Below are positions 16,677 through 24,046 of a stretch of DNA of 64,000 nucleotides, in pieces; the first letter of the stretch is position 1; every line of letters begins with the position of its first letter. The notes under the pieces were generated by a model that saw nothing but the letters and a program-made list of their open reading frames with translations, was not told the origin of the DNA and searched no databases. Position numbers and translations under genes: made by a program. Source of the stretch: Candidatus Limosilactobacillus merdigallinarum (GTDB lineage Bacteria > Bacillota > Bacilli > Lactobacillales > Lactobacillaceae); assembly GCA_019114515.1 (NCBI GenBank), contig DXFH01000002.1:103266-167265 (forward strand). The letters are read 5' to 3'.

Positions 16677-17583
16677 GGTCACTCACCTGCTTTTCATCAT
16701 CATTTTTAGCATGCTGATTGTCTGAATTACCCTTTTCGAGGCTCTTTAGGTAGTTGGCATACAAGTTGCGATTGGCCAGTGCAAAATCTTCAAAGCTGCC
16801 AAAAACATCCGTAATGCTCTTCTGTTCATAACTCAAGATGGTATTTTCTTTGGACAGTTCCAGTACTGCCTGGTTGTTTTTCCTAATGTTAACCGCCGCA
16901 TTCCGGGCTTCTTCGTCTTGATCCTCTAGTTGACTGATTTGGTCCTTAATATCTTCACGGGTTTCCCGGTTTTTAGCTGATTCAAACAAGCCACCACGAT
17001 TAGAAGCATCTTTCAGCTCGCTCTGCAATTGTGCTCGTTTTTGGCTCCGCTCTTCAGTAGAATCAATCAGGGCCTGCAAGTGGTCATTTGCGGATGACAA
17101 GTCTTCAATTCGCTTACTGTTGTAGCGTTTACCATGACTGGCCAATTCAAATGAATCTTGCAGTTTCTTGTATTCTTTTTGGTCGAATACAAAACGGATA
17201 TTCAAAACATCCAATTCACCAAATTGCCGCCGATCCCACCAATTACCAAAGTAAATGCGGTAATGGCCGGTTTGGTACTCTTCATAGTAGAAGAATGGGT
17301 ATGCCTTACCCAAATATTTAATGAGCTTGCTGCTCAAATAACTCGATAATTGGTCAGCTAAATTATCCACCAAGTTCATTACTGACGAATCATTACCCTG
17401 TTGCTCACGGTGTTCAATCTCGGCCGCGTACCGCTGGTTGTCGAGTAAACGATAGATTTGGCGATCATCATGATCTTTTAATGCAGCCATTAATTGTTGC
17501 AGGTAATCAATTTTTTTAGCAATCTGCTGGTTAATGGATTCGCTGATTTCAAGCGCACCATGCCGTTTTTCTTCACTTGCCAT
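16669..17583 (-). CDS. Unknown coiled-coil protein (first gene of operon)
   Basis: This is a 304-aa highly charged, soluble protein. The N-terminal third is helical (INQQIAKKIDYLQQLMAAL). A compact middle part has YPFFYYEEYQTGHYRIYFGNW and LDVLNIRFVFDQKEY. A long coiled coil (about 155-255: STEERSQKRAQLQSELKDA, EDIKDQISQLEDQDEEARNA) follows, then an acidic tail. Such proteins are sometimes mislabelled SbcC-like because of the coiled coil; no ATPase motif is present. It starts at ATG after AAGGAGA and leads a three-gene operon of unknown function. Confidence 0.8.
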   Translation of the reverse strand: MASEEKRHGALEISESINQQIAKKIDYLQQLMAALKDHDDRQIYRLLDNQRYAAEIEHREQQGNDSSVMNLVDNLADQLSSYLSSKLIKYLGKAYPFFYYEEYQTGHYRIYFGNWWDRRQFGELDVLNIRFVFDQKEYKKLQDSFELASHGKRYNSKRIEDLSSANDHLQALIDSTEERSQKRAQLQSELKDASNRGGLFESAKNRETREDIKDQISQLEDQDEEARNAAVNIRKNNQAVLELSKENTILSYEQKSITDVFGSFEDFALANRNLYANYLKSLEKGNSDNQHAKNDDEKQVSDHD

Positions 17584-17701
17584 GGACCATGTCTCCTTAA
17601 TAATTCAAAGTCATACACGTTTATTTTAACCAGAATTATATTAGAATTAAAGACGATATGCGTAGGATATATGTCTTTTTTTTACATTTAAAGCCGCACT
17701 G

Positions 17702-17729
17702 TTGCATTTATTTTGTTCGGAAGTATAAT
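17702..17729 (+). promoter_or_regulatory. Promoter of the 41-aa gene
   Basis: TTGCAT and a consensus TATAAT are 16 bases apart; the ATG follows 58 bases after the -10. Confidence 0.75.
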
Positions 17730-17787
17730 TAAATATAGCTAGTTTAGTTAGGATAACTAGCCGCATTCTGGAAAGAGGCGAATTATT

Positions 17788-17913
17788 ATGGCTTTAGGTA
17801 AGCAGGAACGTAAGGAAATGGCTCGTAAGGCTATGGAAAAACGTGGTAACAAAAAGCCGGATGGCTCTGGCTTCGCTAAGATTGACGCAGATGCCGAGAA
17901 ATTAGAAAACTAA
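17788..17913 (+). CDS. 41-aa highly charged small protein
   Basis: The product begins MALGKQERKEMARKAMEKRG and ends KIDADAEKLEN. It is strongly charged (basic first half, acidic end), with no hydrophobic segment. It has a good promoter, an AAAGAGG ribosome site about nine bases before the ATG, and a strong terminator, so it is a complete monocistronic gene. Family and role are unknown; a nucleic-acid- or ribosome-associated role is only a guess from charge. Confidence 0.75.
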   Translation: MALGKQERKEMARKAMEKRGNKKPDGSGFAKIDADAEKLEN

Positions 17914-17930
17914 TTCCTTCTGACAGAATC

Positions 17931-17964
17931 AAAAAGCTGCTGTGATGATCACAGCAGCTTTTTT
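17931..17964 (+). terminator. Terminator after the 41-aa gene
   Basis: AAAAAGCTGCTGTGAT and ATCACAGCAGCTTTTTTG form a perfect stem with T-run. Confidence 0.92.
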
Positions 17965-17971
17965 GTTTACG

Positions 17972-18004
17972 AAAAAATGCCTGGCAATCATTGCCAGGCA
18001 TTTC
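17972..18004 (-). terminator. Terminator of glnA
   Basis: Minus strand: AAATGCCTGGCAAT and ATTGCCAGGCATTTTTT form a perfect stem ending 22 bases after the glnA stop. Confidence 0.92.
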
Positions 18005-18025
18005 TTCAGTCATCATGTGTTGAAT

Positions 18026-19363
18026 TTAGTAGGACATGTATTTCTTAGTTTCCCAACTAGAAACATTGAGGCGGTAAGAATCGTATTCACGTGTCTTTGC
18101 TTCATAGAAGTTCTTGTAAAGGTGTTCGCCTAATGAATCCTTGACTACTTCATCAGTTGCTAAACTCTCCAAAGCGTTATGCAAAGTATCAGGCAAGTCA
18201 ACAATGCCTTTCGACTTACGTTCGGCAGGAGTCATCTGGTAGATGTTTTCGGAAACTTCCGGAGCTGGCGTCATCTTGTTTTCAATCCCATCTAAGCCAG
18301 CACCTAAGACTGCTGCAATTGCTAAGTACGGGTTAGCCGCCGGGTCAACCGAACGCAATTCAAGACGGGTGCCAACGCCACGGTCACCTGGTATCCGAAC
18401 TAGTGGTGAACGGTTAGAAGCGGACCAAGCAACGTAGACTGGTGCTTCATAACCAGGTACTAAACGCTTGTATGAGTTAACCAGCGGGTTGCAGATCGCA
18501 GTCAAGCTACGCACATGCTTCAACAAACCTGCTAAGAAGTGATAAGCCATGTCTGACAGCTTCAAATCACCCTTGGGATCATAGAAAGTGTTGCCGTTAT
18601 TATCGAATAAGGACATGTTCAAGTGCATACCGGACCCGTTAACGCCAGACAATGGCTTAGGCATGAAGGTGGCGAACAAGCCATGCCGCTTAGCAATCGC
18701 CTTAACGACCATCTTAAAGGTCTGAATATTATCAGCGGCCTCTAATGCATCCGCGTACTTAAAGTCAACTTCATGTTGGCCAGGAGCAACTTCATGATGG
18801 GCAGCCTCAACCGAGAAGCCCATCTTTTCTAGGTTTAAAACAATGTCACGACGGCACTCTTCACCAAGGTCCAATGGTTCCATGTCAAAGTAATTCTCTT
18901 GGTCATTAACCTCCATTGTTGGCTGACCATTTTCATCGGTCTTAAAGAGGAAGAATTCGGGTTCTGGACCAATGTTGAAGCTCTTAAAGCCATCAGCATG
19001 CATCTTGTCAACGACCCGCTGCAAGTTGTTCCGCGGATCACCAGCAAATGGCTTGCCATCAATGGTGTGGACACTGCAGATCACCCGGGCAACCTTCCCG
19101 TGTTCTTCACCCCATGGAAATACCAGCCAAGTCGACATGTCAGGATAAAGGTACATGTCACTTTCTTCAATCCGCACAAAACCATCGATGGAAGAACCAT
19201 CAAACATAATCTTGTTATCCAGCAGCTTATCTAGTTGACTGATTGGCAAGTCAACACTCTTGCTGACCCCCAATAAATCAGTAAACATTAACCGCAGAAA
19301 ATGAACGTTAGAGTCCTTTACCAATTGGTGAACTTCTTCTTTAGTGTATACATGTTTAGCCAT
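18026..19363 (-). CDS. glnA: Type I glutamine synthetase
   Basis: Glutamine synthetase makes glutamine from glutamate, ammonia and ATP. The 445-aa protein is the short GSI-alpha type. It has FDGSSIDGF near 55, the metal/glutamate-binding [20 protein letters not shown], and [11 protein letters not shown]. The adenylylation loop of GSI-beta is absent. In Firmicutes glnR normally precedes glnA in the same operon; here the upstream gene is miaA, so the repressor must be encoded elsewhere or be missing. ATG with AAAGGACC upstream. Confidence 0.98.
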   Translation of the reverse strand: MAKHVYTKEEVHQLVKDSNVHFLRLMFTDLLGVSKSVDLPISQLDKLLDNKIMFDGSSIDGFVRIEESDMYLYPDMSTWLVFPWGEEHGKVARVICSVHTIDGKPFAGDPRNNLQRVVDKMHADGFKSFNIGPEPEFFLFKTDENGQPTMEVNDQENYFDMEPLDLGEECRRDIVLNLEKMGFSVEAAHHEVAPGQHEVDFKYADALEAADNIQTFKMVVKAIAKRHGLFATFMPKPLSGVNGSGMHLNMSLFDNNGNTFYDPKGDLKLSDMAYHFLAGLLKHVRSLTAICNPLVNSYKRLVPGYEAPVYVAWSASNRSPLVRIPGDRGVGTRLELRSVDPAANPYLAIAAVLGAGLDGIENKMTPAPEVSENIYQMTPAERKSKGIVDLPDTLHNALESLATDEVVKDSLGEHLYKNFYEAKTREYDSYRLNVSSWETKKYMSY

Positions 19364-19398
19364 AATACAGGTCCTTTCTCAATCTCAATCACTGTTAT

Positions 19399-19450
19399 AC
19401 CAATTCCTTAAATTGGTTATTACCTTAGTCGATACCTGAGCTAAAGTCAA
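19399..19450 (-). promoter_or_regulatory. glnA promoter with inverted-repeat operator candidate
   Basis: Minus strand: TTGACT (19450-19445), 17-base spacer, TAAGGT (19427-19422). Around the expected start of transcription lies ACCAATT-CCTTA-AATTGGT (19399-19417, read on plus), a seven-base-arm inverted repeat. It does not fit the GlnR/TnrA consensus TGTNAN7TNACA. Confidence 0.55.
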
Positions 19451-19483
19451 TCTATACGACAAAGACCTGGAAATCTGTTCTAT

Positions 19484-20422
19484 TTAATCAACTTTCCTTT
19501 CTTTTTTTAACCAAGCTTCAATTTCCTCTTCAATTTCTTCAGTGCGGTTTTTGCCAGTAACTAAATCAAACCAATGCGTGTTTAGGTGATGCCTAAACCA
19601 GGTTAACTGCCGTTTGGCATAGTGACGTGAGTCCTGTTTGATTTTTTCGACACATGCAGCTAATGACTGCTGACCCGCAAAATAAGGAACCAATTCACGA
19701 TAGCCGATCCCCTTCCCGGCAGGCAATTCCAGTCCTCCTTGCCCATAGAGCCACTGAGCTTCATCGAGCAGGCCCTTTTTCATCATCAAATCTACCCGTT
19801 GATTAATCCGCTGGTAAAGCAACTTACGATCCGTAGTCAAGCCAATGGTCAAATAATCATAAACCGGTTTTGGCTTCTCCTGTTTTGAAAATAGCTTCCC
19901 GGTTTTCTCAATGACTTCCAAGGCCCGGATACTGCGCCGAATATTGTTAACCGGAATTTTACCAGCAGCTTTGGGATCAATACCATTAAGATGATGCCAC
20001 ACAAATGCTGGCCCTTTTTCCAGCGCTACTTGCTGCCAGTGCTCACGAATCATCTGTGATTTTTGGTCATAGTTGTCTGCTCCCAGACTTAAATTTTCTA
20101 CCAGTCCCTGCAAATAAAAGCCGGTACCGCCGACAACCAAGGGCAAATGACCATGCCTTGTGATTGTATCGATGGCCTGACTGGCCTGCTGCTTAAAATC
20201 GGCTACTGTATAGCGTTGATCAACATCGGCTACGTCAATTAAATGATGGGGCACACCTGCCATTTCCTCCGGTGTCACTTTCGCCGTCCCAATATCTAAT
20301 TTACGATAAACCTGCATTGAATCCCCAGAAATAACCTCCCCATTCAATGCTTTTGCTAGGGAAATCGATAAATCTGTCTTACCAACTGCTGTGGGGCCGA
20401 CAATCAATAAAATTTTTTTCAA
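19484..20422 (-). CDS. miaA: tRNA dimethylallyltransferase
   Basis: MiaA adds a dimethylallyl group to A37 of tRNAs reading codons that begin with U. The roughly 312-aa protein has the P-loop LIVGPTAVGKTDLS near 5-18, GEVISGDSMQVYRKLDIGT, GVPHHLIDV, and the DPKAAGKIPVNNIRRSIRALEV segment. A TTG at 20422 with GAGG nine bases upstream is preferred; the GTG at 20437 lies inside that ribosome site. It is divergent from the DUF3042 gene and precedes glnA by 120 bases. Confidence 0.95.
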   Translation of the reverse strand: MKKILLIVGPTAVGKTDLSISLAKALNGEVISGDSMQVYRKLDIGTAKVTPEEMAGVPHHLIDVADVDQRYTVADFKQQASQAIDTITRHGHLPLVVGGTGFYLQGLVENLSLGADNYDQKSQMIREHWQQVALEKGPAFVWHHLNGIDPKAAGKIPVNNIRRSIRALEVIEKTGKLFSKQEKPKPVYDYLTIGLTTDRKLLYQRINQRVDLMMKKGLLDEAQWLYGQGGLELPAGKGIGYRELVPYFAGQQSLAACVEKIKQDSRHYAKRQLTWFRHHLNTHWFDLVTGKNRTEEIEEEIEAWLKKERKVD

Positions 20423-20510
20423 AGTTCTTATCCTCACTATGTCTTAAACTGGTAATCTCTCTTAAAATCTTGCATAATAGAAGCAGATATAATTGAAAGG
20501 AGTTAGCAAC

Positions 20511-20687
20511 ATGAAACAATTTACAAAGGGTTTTGCCTTCGGGACGGTAGCAACATTAGGCGCTATTGCCAGTGGCATCCTTGCCTTTCATAAAACCGTC
20601 ATTCAGCCAATCGAAGATACTGAAGAAAAGTTTGATACCAACCGTCGGGCAGCCGTTCGCAAGGGTCGTTCTGCTCACCAAATGTAA
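20511..20687 (+). CDS. DUF3042 family small membrane-anchored protein
   Basis: This 58-aa protein begins MKQFTKGFAFGTVATLGAIA. It has a glycine/alanine-rich hydrophobic N-terminal helix (about 9-28) and a charged tail IEDTEEKFDTNRRAAVRKGR. This pattern and the position beside miaA match the DUF3042 family of lactic acid bacteria, whose function is unknown. ATG 20511 follows AAAGGAG; an in-frame upstream start lies at that ribosome site and is rejected. Confidence 0.85.
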   Translation: MKQFTKGFAFGTVATLGAIASGILAFHKTVIQPIEDTEEKFDTNRRAAVRKGRSAHQM

Positions 20688-20742
20688 TTAATAATTGAAT
20701 TAACAATGGAGACCATGTTAAAAGTCTCCCTCATTATAACTA

Positions 20743-20783
20743 AAAATGGTTCCAGTATTCATAGATACTGGAACCATTTTTTA
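20743..20783. terminator. Bidirectional terminator (DUF3042 gene / rhodanese gene)
   Basis: AAAAATGGTTCCAGTAT and ATACTGGAACCATTTTTT form a near-perfect stem with runs on both sides, serving the two convergent genes. Confidence 0.92.
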
Positions 20784-20796
20784 TACCAACAAGAAA

Positions 20797-21216
20797 CTAA
20801 TCGTTGTACTTAGCCTTCTTCGTCTTGCCATTCCACTTAGCATAACCGCCCTTCAGAATGTAGACATGCTGGAAACCATGCTTGGACAAAACCCGTGCAC
20901 CTTGGATGCTTAAGGCTTCACCAGCATCATAAAGATAAACCGGCAGGTCCGGGCGAAGATCAGCATAGGTTTGCTGCAAGTAAGCCAGTGGCAACGACCG
21001 TGCACCTAAAATGTGACCCCGATTGAAGTCATCCTTATTGCGCAAATCTAATACCTGAGCTTTGTGCATGCCCTTTTGAAATTCATCCTGATCAAGCACT
21101 GTGGCGTAATGACTCCGGCGCCAGCGATTGAGTAACCAAGTGCCGGCCCACGCTATAATAATGACAATACATACAATATCAACGACAATTAATGTTGTGC
21201 TTGCTGCTAAAAACAA
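20797..21216 (-). CDS. Membrane-anchored rhodanese-like protein lacking the catalytic cysteine
   Basis: The 139-aa protein has an N-terminal membrane helix (about 8-30, VVDIVCIVIIIAWAGTWLL) and a cytoplasmic rhodanese domain (about 45-135). It keeps the structural motifs VLDLRNKDDFNRGHILGA and ILKGGYAKWNG. The active-site loop that normally starts with Cys reads YDAGEALS, so no sulfurtransferase Cys is available. TTG start with AGGG seven bases upstream. It lies next to glcK, as YqgP/Q-cluster neighbours do in lactobacilli. The role is unknown. Confidence 0.9.
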   Translation of the reverse strand: MFLAASTTLIVVDIVCIVIIIAWAGTWLLNRWRRSHYATVLDQDEFQKGMHKAQVLDLRNKDDFNRGHILGARSLPLAYLQQTYADLRPDLPVYLYDAGEALSIQGARVLSKHGFQHVYILKGGYAKWNGKTKKAKYND

Positions 21217-21241
21217 ATCAATTCCCTACTTTCATCTGCGA

Positions 21242-22216
21242 CTATTTATTATCTTCAAACTGCAATGCTAACGAAGCTGCACCGATAATCCCAGCGTCAT
21301 TGCCTAATTCGGCTAGCTTTAACTTAGTCGAGGTACGGACAGTTGGAAAGGCAAAACGTTCAAAGTTCTTTTGTACCCGTTCCAATAAGAAATCACCCGC
21401 AGCAGAAACACCGCCGCCGATAACTGCGAATTCTGGATTCAGCGTGTTGCTAATGTTAGCAATTGCTAAGCCTAAGTAGTAGCATACACGATCAACAACC
21501 CGGTTAGCAAGGTAGTCATCTTCTTTAGCCAGGTCAAAGACAATCTTAGAAGTAATTTCGTCACCATTATCGATCATTGCTTTCAGCCGCGAACTGCCTT
21601 CATATTCTTCAGCCAGGTCCTGAGCCAAGTGGACCACCCCAGTTGCTGAAGCGTATTGTTCCAGGCAGCCATGGTTGCCACAGGTACACTTGTAGCCATT
21701 TGGTTCAACGATAATGTGGCCGATTTCACCACCGGCGCCGTTGATCCCATGAATCAGCTTATGGTTGGCAATAATACCGCCACCAACACCGGTACCTAAA
21801 GTAATGAAGACGACATCATCACCGTCATTGCCGGCACCCTTCCAGCGTTCGCCTAAGCCAGCACAATTAGCATCGTTATCCAATGAGAATGACATGCCAG
21901 TGCCTTCTTCGATTTGCTTCTTTACTTCTTGCGTAGTCTTCCAGTTCAAGTTGTAAGCACCAATGACAGTTCCCTTTGCACGGTCAACTGTCCCAGGAGT
22001 TCCCATCCCAATGCCCACAAACTGACTGCGATTCATTTTATACAAATCTAAGTGGTGGTTGATGGAGTGAACAATATCCGGCACAATGTGGGACCCCTCA
22101 TCTAACACATTTGTCCGAATTGACCACTTCTGCTGAATTTCACCTTGAATCGTTAAGATACCAAATTTAATGGTAGTACCACCAAGGTCAACCCCGATTA
22201 ACTTTCGATTGTCCAT
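21242..22216 (-). CDS. glcK: ROK-family glucokinase
   Basis: Glucokinase phosphorylates glucose with ATP for glycolysis or the phosphoketolase pathway. The 324-aa protein starts with the ATP loop GVDLGGTTIKFG, then DNDANCAGLGE, LGTGVGGGI, and the ROK zinc motif CTCGNHGCLE near 180. The gene order yqgQ-glcK is that of Bacillus. It overlaps yqgQ by 29 bases; ATG with GGAGGAAAA upstream. Confidence 0.96.
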   Translation of the reverse strand: MDNRKLIGVDLGGTTIKFGILTIQGEIQQKWSIRTNVLDEGSHIVPDIVHSINHHLDLYKMNRSQFVGIGMGTPGTVDRAKGTVIGAYNLNWKTTQEVKKQIEEGTGMSFSLDNDANCAGLGERWKGAGNDGDDVVFITLGTGVGGGIIANHKLIHGINGAGGEIGHIIVEPNGYKCTCGNHGCLEQYASATGVVHLAQDLAEEYEGSSRLKAMIDNGDEITSKIVFDLAKEDDYLANRVVDRVCYYLGLAIANISNTLNPEFAVIGGGVSAAGDFLLERVQKNFERFAFPTVRTSTKLKLAELGNDAGIIGAASLALQFEDNK

Positions 22217-22466
22217 TCTGTTTTCCTCCTAGGTTGAAGATATCGTGATGTGTTTCCTCATAATGGTGATCCCTTTTCAACACCATTTTGGCCTGTAAAA
22301 ATAACTTTTTGCTAATTACATGAGCTCGGTACAGATTATCAATCTCTAAAGACATCACTTCAATATCCCAAATACGCTTGCCGACATGGACATACACATC
22401 GAACCGCTTCAATAGCTGCTGAACATCATAAAGCGTGCGCAAGTGTTCAATTGGTTTGAGTCTCAT
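22188..22466 (-). CDS. yqgQ: YqgQ family protein (DUF910)
   Basis: This is a 92-aa helical protein with the family core TLYDVQQLLKRFDVYVHVG and RIWDIEVMSLEI. Characterised function is lacking; a Bacillus structure suggests nucleic-acid binding. ATG 22466 follows GGAGGGG; the longer reading begins inside the rhomboid gene. It overlaps both neighbours, rhomboid by four bases and glcK by 29, so the cluster is tightly coupled. Confidence 0.9.
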   Translation of the reverse strand: MRLKPIEHLRTLYDVQQLLKRFDVYVHVGKRIWDIEVMSLEIDNLYRAHVISKKLFLQAKMVLKRDHHYEETHHDIFNLGGKQNGQSKVNRG

Positions 22467-23122
22467 AATAATCCCCTCCAAACGAGCATCCACACCAACA
22501 ACACTAATATAGTGCCACTCAGTAAGCGCTTTAGCAACCCAATTTGTCCTAATTTTGGTGCACCAACTATTGCCGTCATGAAAAAGCCCGCTACTAAACC
22601 GCCGACGTGACCAGCCATATCAATTCCCGGCATTAAATCGGCTACCAGGTTAAAAATCACCAAGATCAAGAATTGACGCGCTAACTGGTGAATTAAAGGA
22701 TTATCATGAAATTCGGTTCCTAAGAAAATAAAGGCGCCAAACAAGCCAAAAATCCCCGTACTGGCACCAGCTGATACGCTGTTAGCAGCCACTACCGCAC
22801 TTAAAAGATTGCCACCAACGATGCTTGTCAAATAAACCGCCAGCATCCGCATTGACCCAAGAATATTCTCGAGATACAGTCCCAAAAAATACAGGGTTAA
22901 CATGTTGATAATTAAGTGTTCAATTCCAATATGGAGAAAGCCGGCTGAAAGAATCCGCCACCACTGTCCTGCAATGATTAATGGCGTATATTTAGCACCG
23001 TAAGTAACTAAAGTCGCCGTGTTGGTCGACCCACCATTAACCGTTATCCATAAAAATACCAGCACATTGATGATAATCAAGCTAACCGTCACCGGGGCAG
23101 TTTTAAAGATCCGCGTATTCAT
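22463..23122 (-). CDS. Rhomboid family intramembrane serine protease
   Basis: This about 219-aa, six- or seven-helix membrane protein corresponds to the short form of GluP/YqgP. The catalytic Ser lies in SAGASTGIFGLFGA and the catalytic His in DMAGHVGGLVAGF. The conserved HxxxN stretch is GIEHLIINMLTLYFLG. It lacks the long N-terminal and TPR regions of Bacillus GluP. ATG 23122 follows GGTG by six bases; the longer frame starts inside the upstream gene. It cleaves membrane protein substrates that remain to be identified. Confidence 0.93.
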   Translation of the reverse strand: MNTRIFKTAPVTVSLIIINVLVFLWITVNGGSTNTATLVTYGAKYTPLIIAGQWWRILSAGFLHIGIEHLIINMLTLYFLGLYLENILGSMRMLAVYLTSIVGGNLLSAVVAANSVSAGASTGIFGLFGAFIFLGTEFHDNPLIHQLARQFLILVIFNLVADLMPGIDMAGHVGGLVAGFFMTAIVGAPKLGQIGLLKRLLSGTILVLLVWMLVWRGLL

Positions 23123-23123
23123 C

Positions 23124-23684
23124 TTATTCACCAACATCTAAGGTCGTAATGATCCGATCCACTGGAATATCAAATGATTCCGGTTGCCATTCGTCATCAC
23201 TGGCCAGTTGTGTTGATAATGCCAAAGAGCACTTGAATCCCGGATATTTTGCCAGGTAACGGTCATAATAGCCGCCACCAAAGCCCAGGCGCTGACCATT
23301 CTCTTTAAAAGCCACGCCAGGAACAACCATTAAGTCAATCTCATCTGGACCAACGACAGTACCATTCTCTGGCTCTAACAAACCAAATACCGTTTCCTTA
23401 AATTTTGTTTCTTCATTCAGTTCAACGAATTCCATTTGCCGCTTTGGCAGAGTGCGTGGTACCACTACCCGTTTGCCCTTATGGCGAGCATGCATGATGA
23501 TCGGACCAGTATCAACCTCAAAGGACTGACTCATTGTCAAAGCAACCGTGTTTGCGACCACCCATTCCTGCTGATCATACAAACGAGCAGCTAGTTTTTC
23601 CTGTTCCTTAACTTTGCTAGCAATGTCGAGCTGTCGCATTCGTGCAATGTAAGCCCGTCTAAGTTCTTGCTTGCTATATGTCAT
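23124..23684 (-). CDS. 5-formyltetrahydrofolate cyclo-ligase
   Basis: The enzyme converts 5-formyl-THF to 5,10-methenyl-THF using ATP. The 186-aa protein begins MTYSKQELRRAYIARMRQLD, has the phosphate-binding RKGKRVVVPRTL segment (as HKGKRVVVPRTL), and the diagnostic VVPGVAFKENGQRLGFGGGYYD. ATG 23684 follows GAGGGG; earlier in-frame starts lie inside the rpmG terminator. It corresponds to Bacillus yqgN between rpmG and the rhomboid gene. Confidence 0.95.
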   Translation of the reverse strand: MTYSKQELRRAYIARMRQLDIASKVKEQEKLAARLYDQQEWVVANTVALTMSQSFEVDTGPIIMHARHKGKRVVVPRTLPKRQMEFVELNEETKFKETVFGLLEPENGTVVGPDEIDLMVVPGVAFKENGQRLGFGGGYYDRYLAKYPGFKCSLALSTQLASDDEWQPESFDIPVDRIITTLDVGE

Positions 23685-23712
23685 TTGCACCCCTCCTCTT
23701 TCGATAAAGAAA

Positions 23713-23750
23713 AAGACCCTTCTAATGAAAATGACTTTCATCAAAGGATC
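23713..23750 (-). terminator. Terminator of rpmG
   Basis: Minus strand: AGATCCTTTGATGAAA and TTTCATTAGAAGGGTCT pair with G-U pairs and a small bulge, followed by TTTTTCTTT. Confidence 0.85.
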
Positions 23751-23762
23751 TCTTCGGTCAAA

Positions 23763-23912
23763 TTACTTCGTTTCACGATGAAGCGTCACTTTACGTTCCC
23801 GTGGGCAGTATTTGTTCAATTCCAAGCGGTCGGGATTGTGACGACGGTTCTTACTGGTTAAGTAAGTCCGTTCGTGGCATGAAGTGCATTCTAAGGTAAT
23901 ATTTACACGCAT
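23763..23912 (-). CDS. rpmG: 50S ribosomal protein L33
   Basis: A 49-aa L33, starting [17 protein letters not shown] and ending VTLHRETK. It has the first CxxC (Cys9, Cys12) and a third Cys36 in KYCPRERK, but the fourth zinc cysteine is replaced, so it is intermediate between zinc-binding C+ and zinc-free C- forms. ATG with GGAGG nearby upstream. Confidence 0.95.
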   Translation of the reverse strand: MRVNITLECTSCHERTYLTSKNRRHNPDRLELNKYCPRERKVTLHRETK

Positions 23913-24046
23913 CTTATTGTGCCTCCAAACTATTTATATTTAACGAGAATACGTTATACGTAACCCTAACTCGTATAACTATATCATTAATTGGTCGCTT
24001 TGACCAGTCATTTAGCAAAGTTTGTTAAGTATAAAGCCTTGACAAG

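Noticed and set aside
16669-17583. SbcC-like exonuclease annotation for the coiled-coil protein
   Set aside because: No Walker A, Walker B or signature motif; only the coiled coil is shared.
19384-19420. GlnR/TnrA box upstream of glnA
   Set aside because: TGTTAT is present but the TNACA half-site at the required distance is not.
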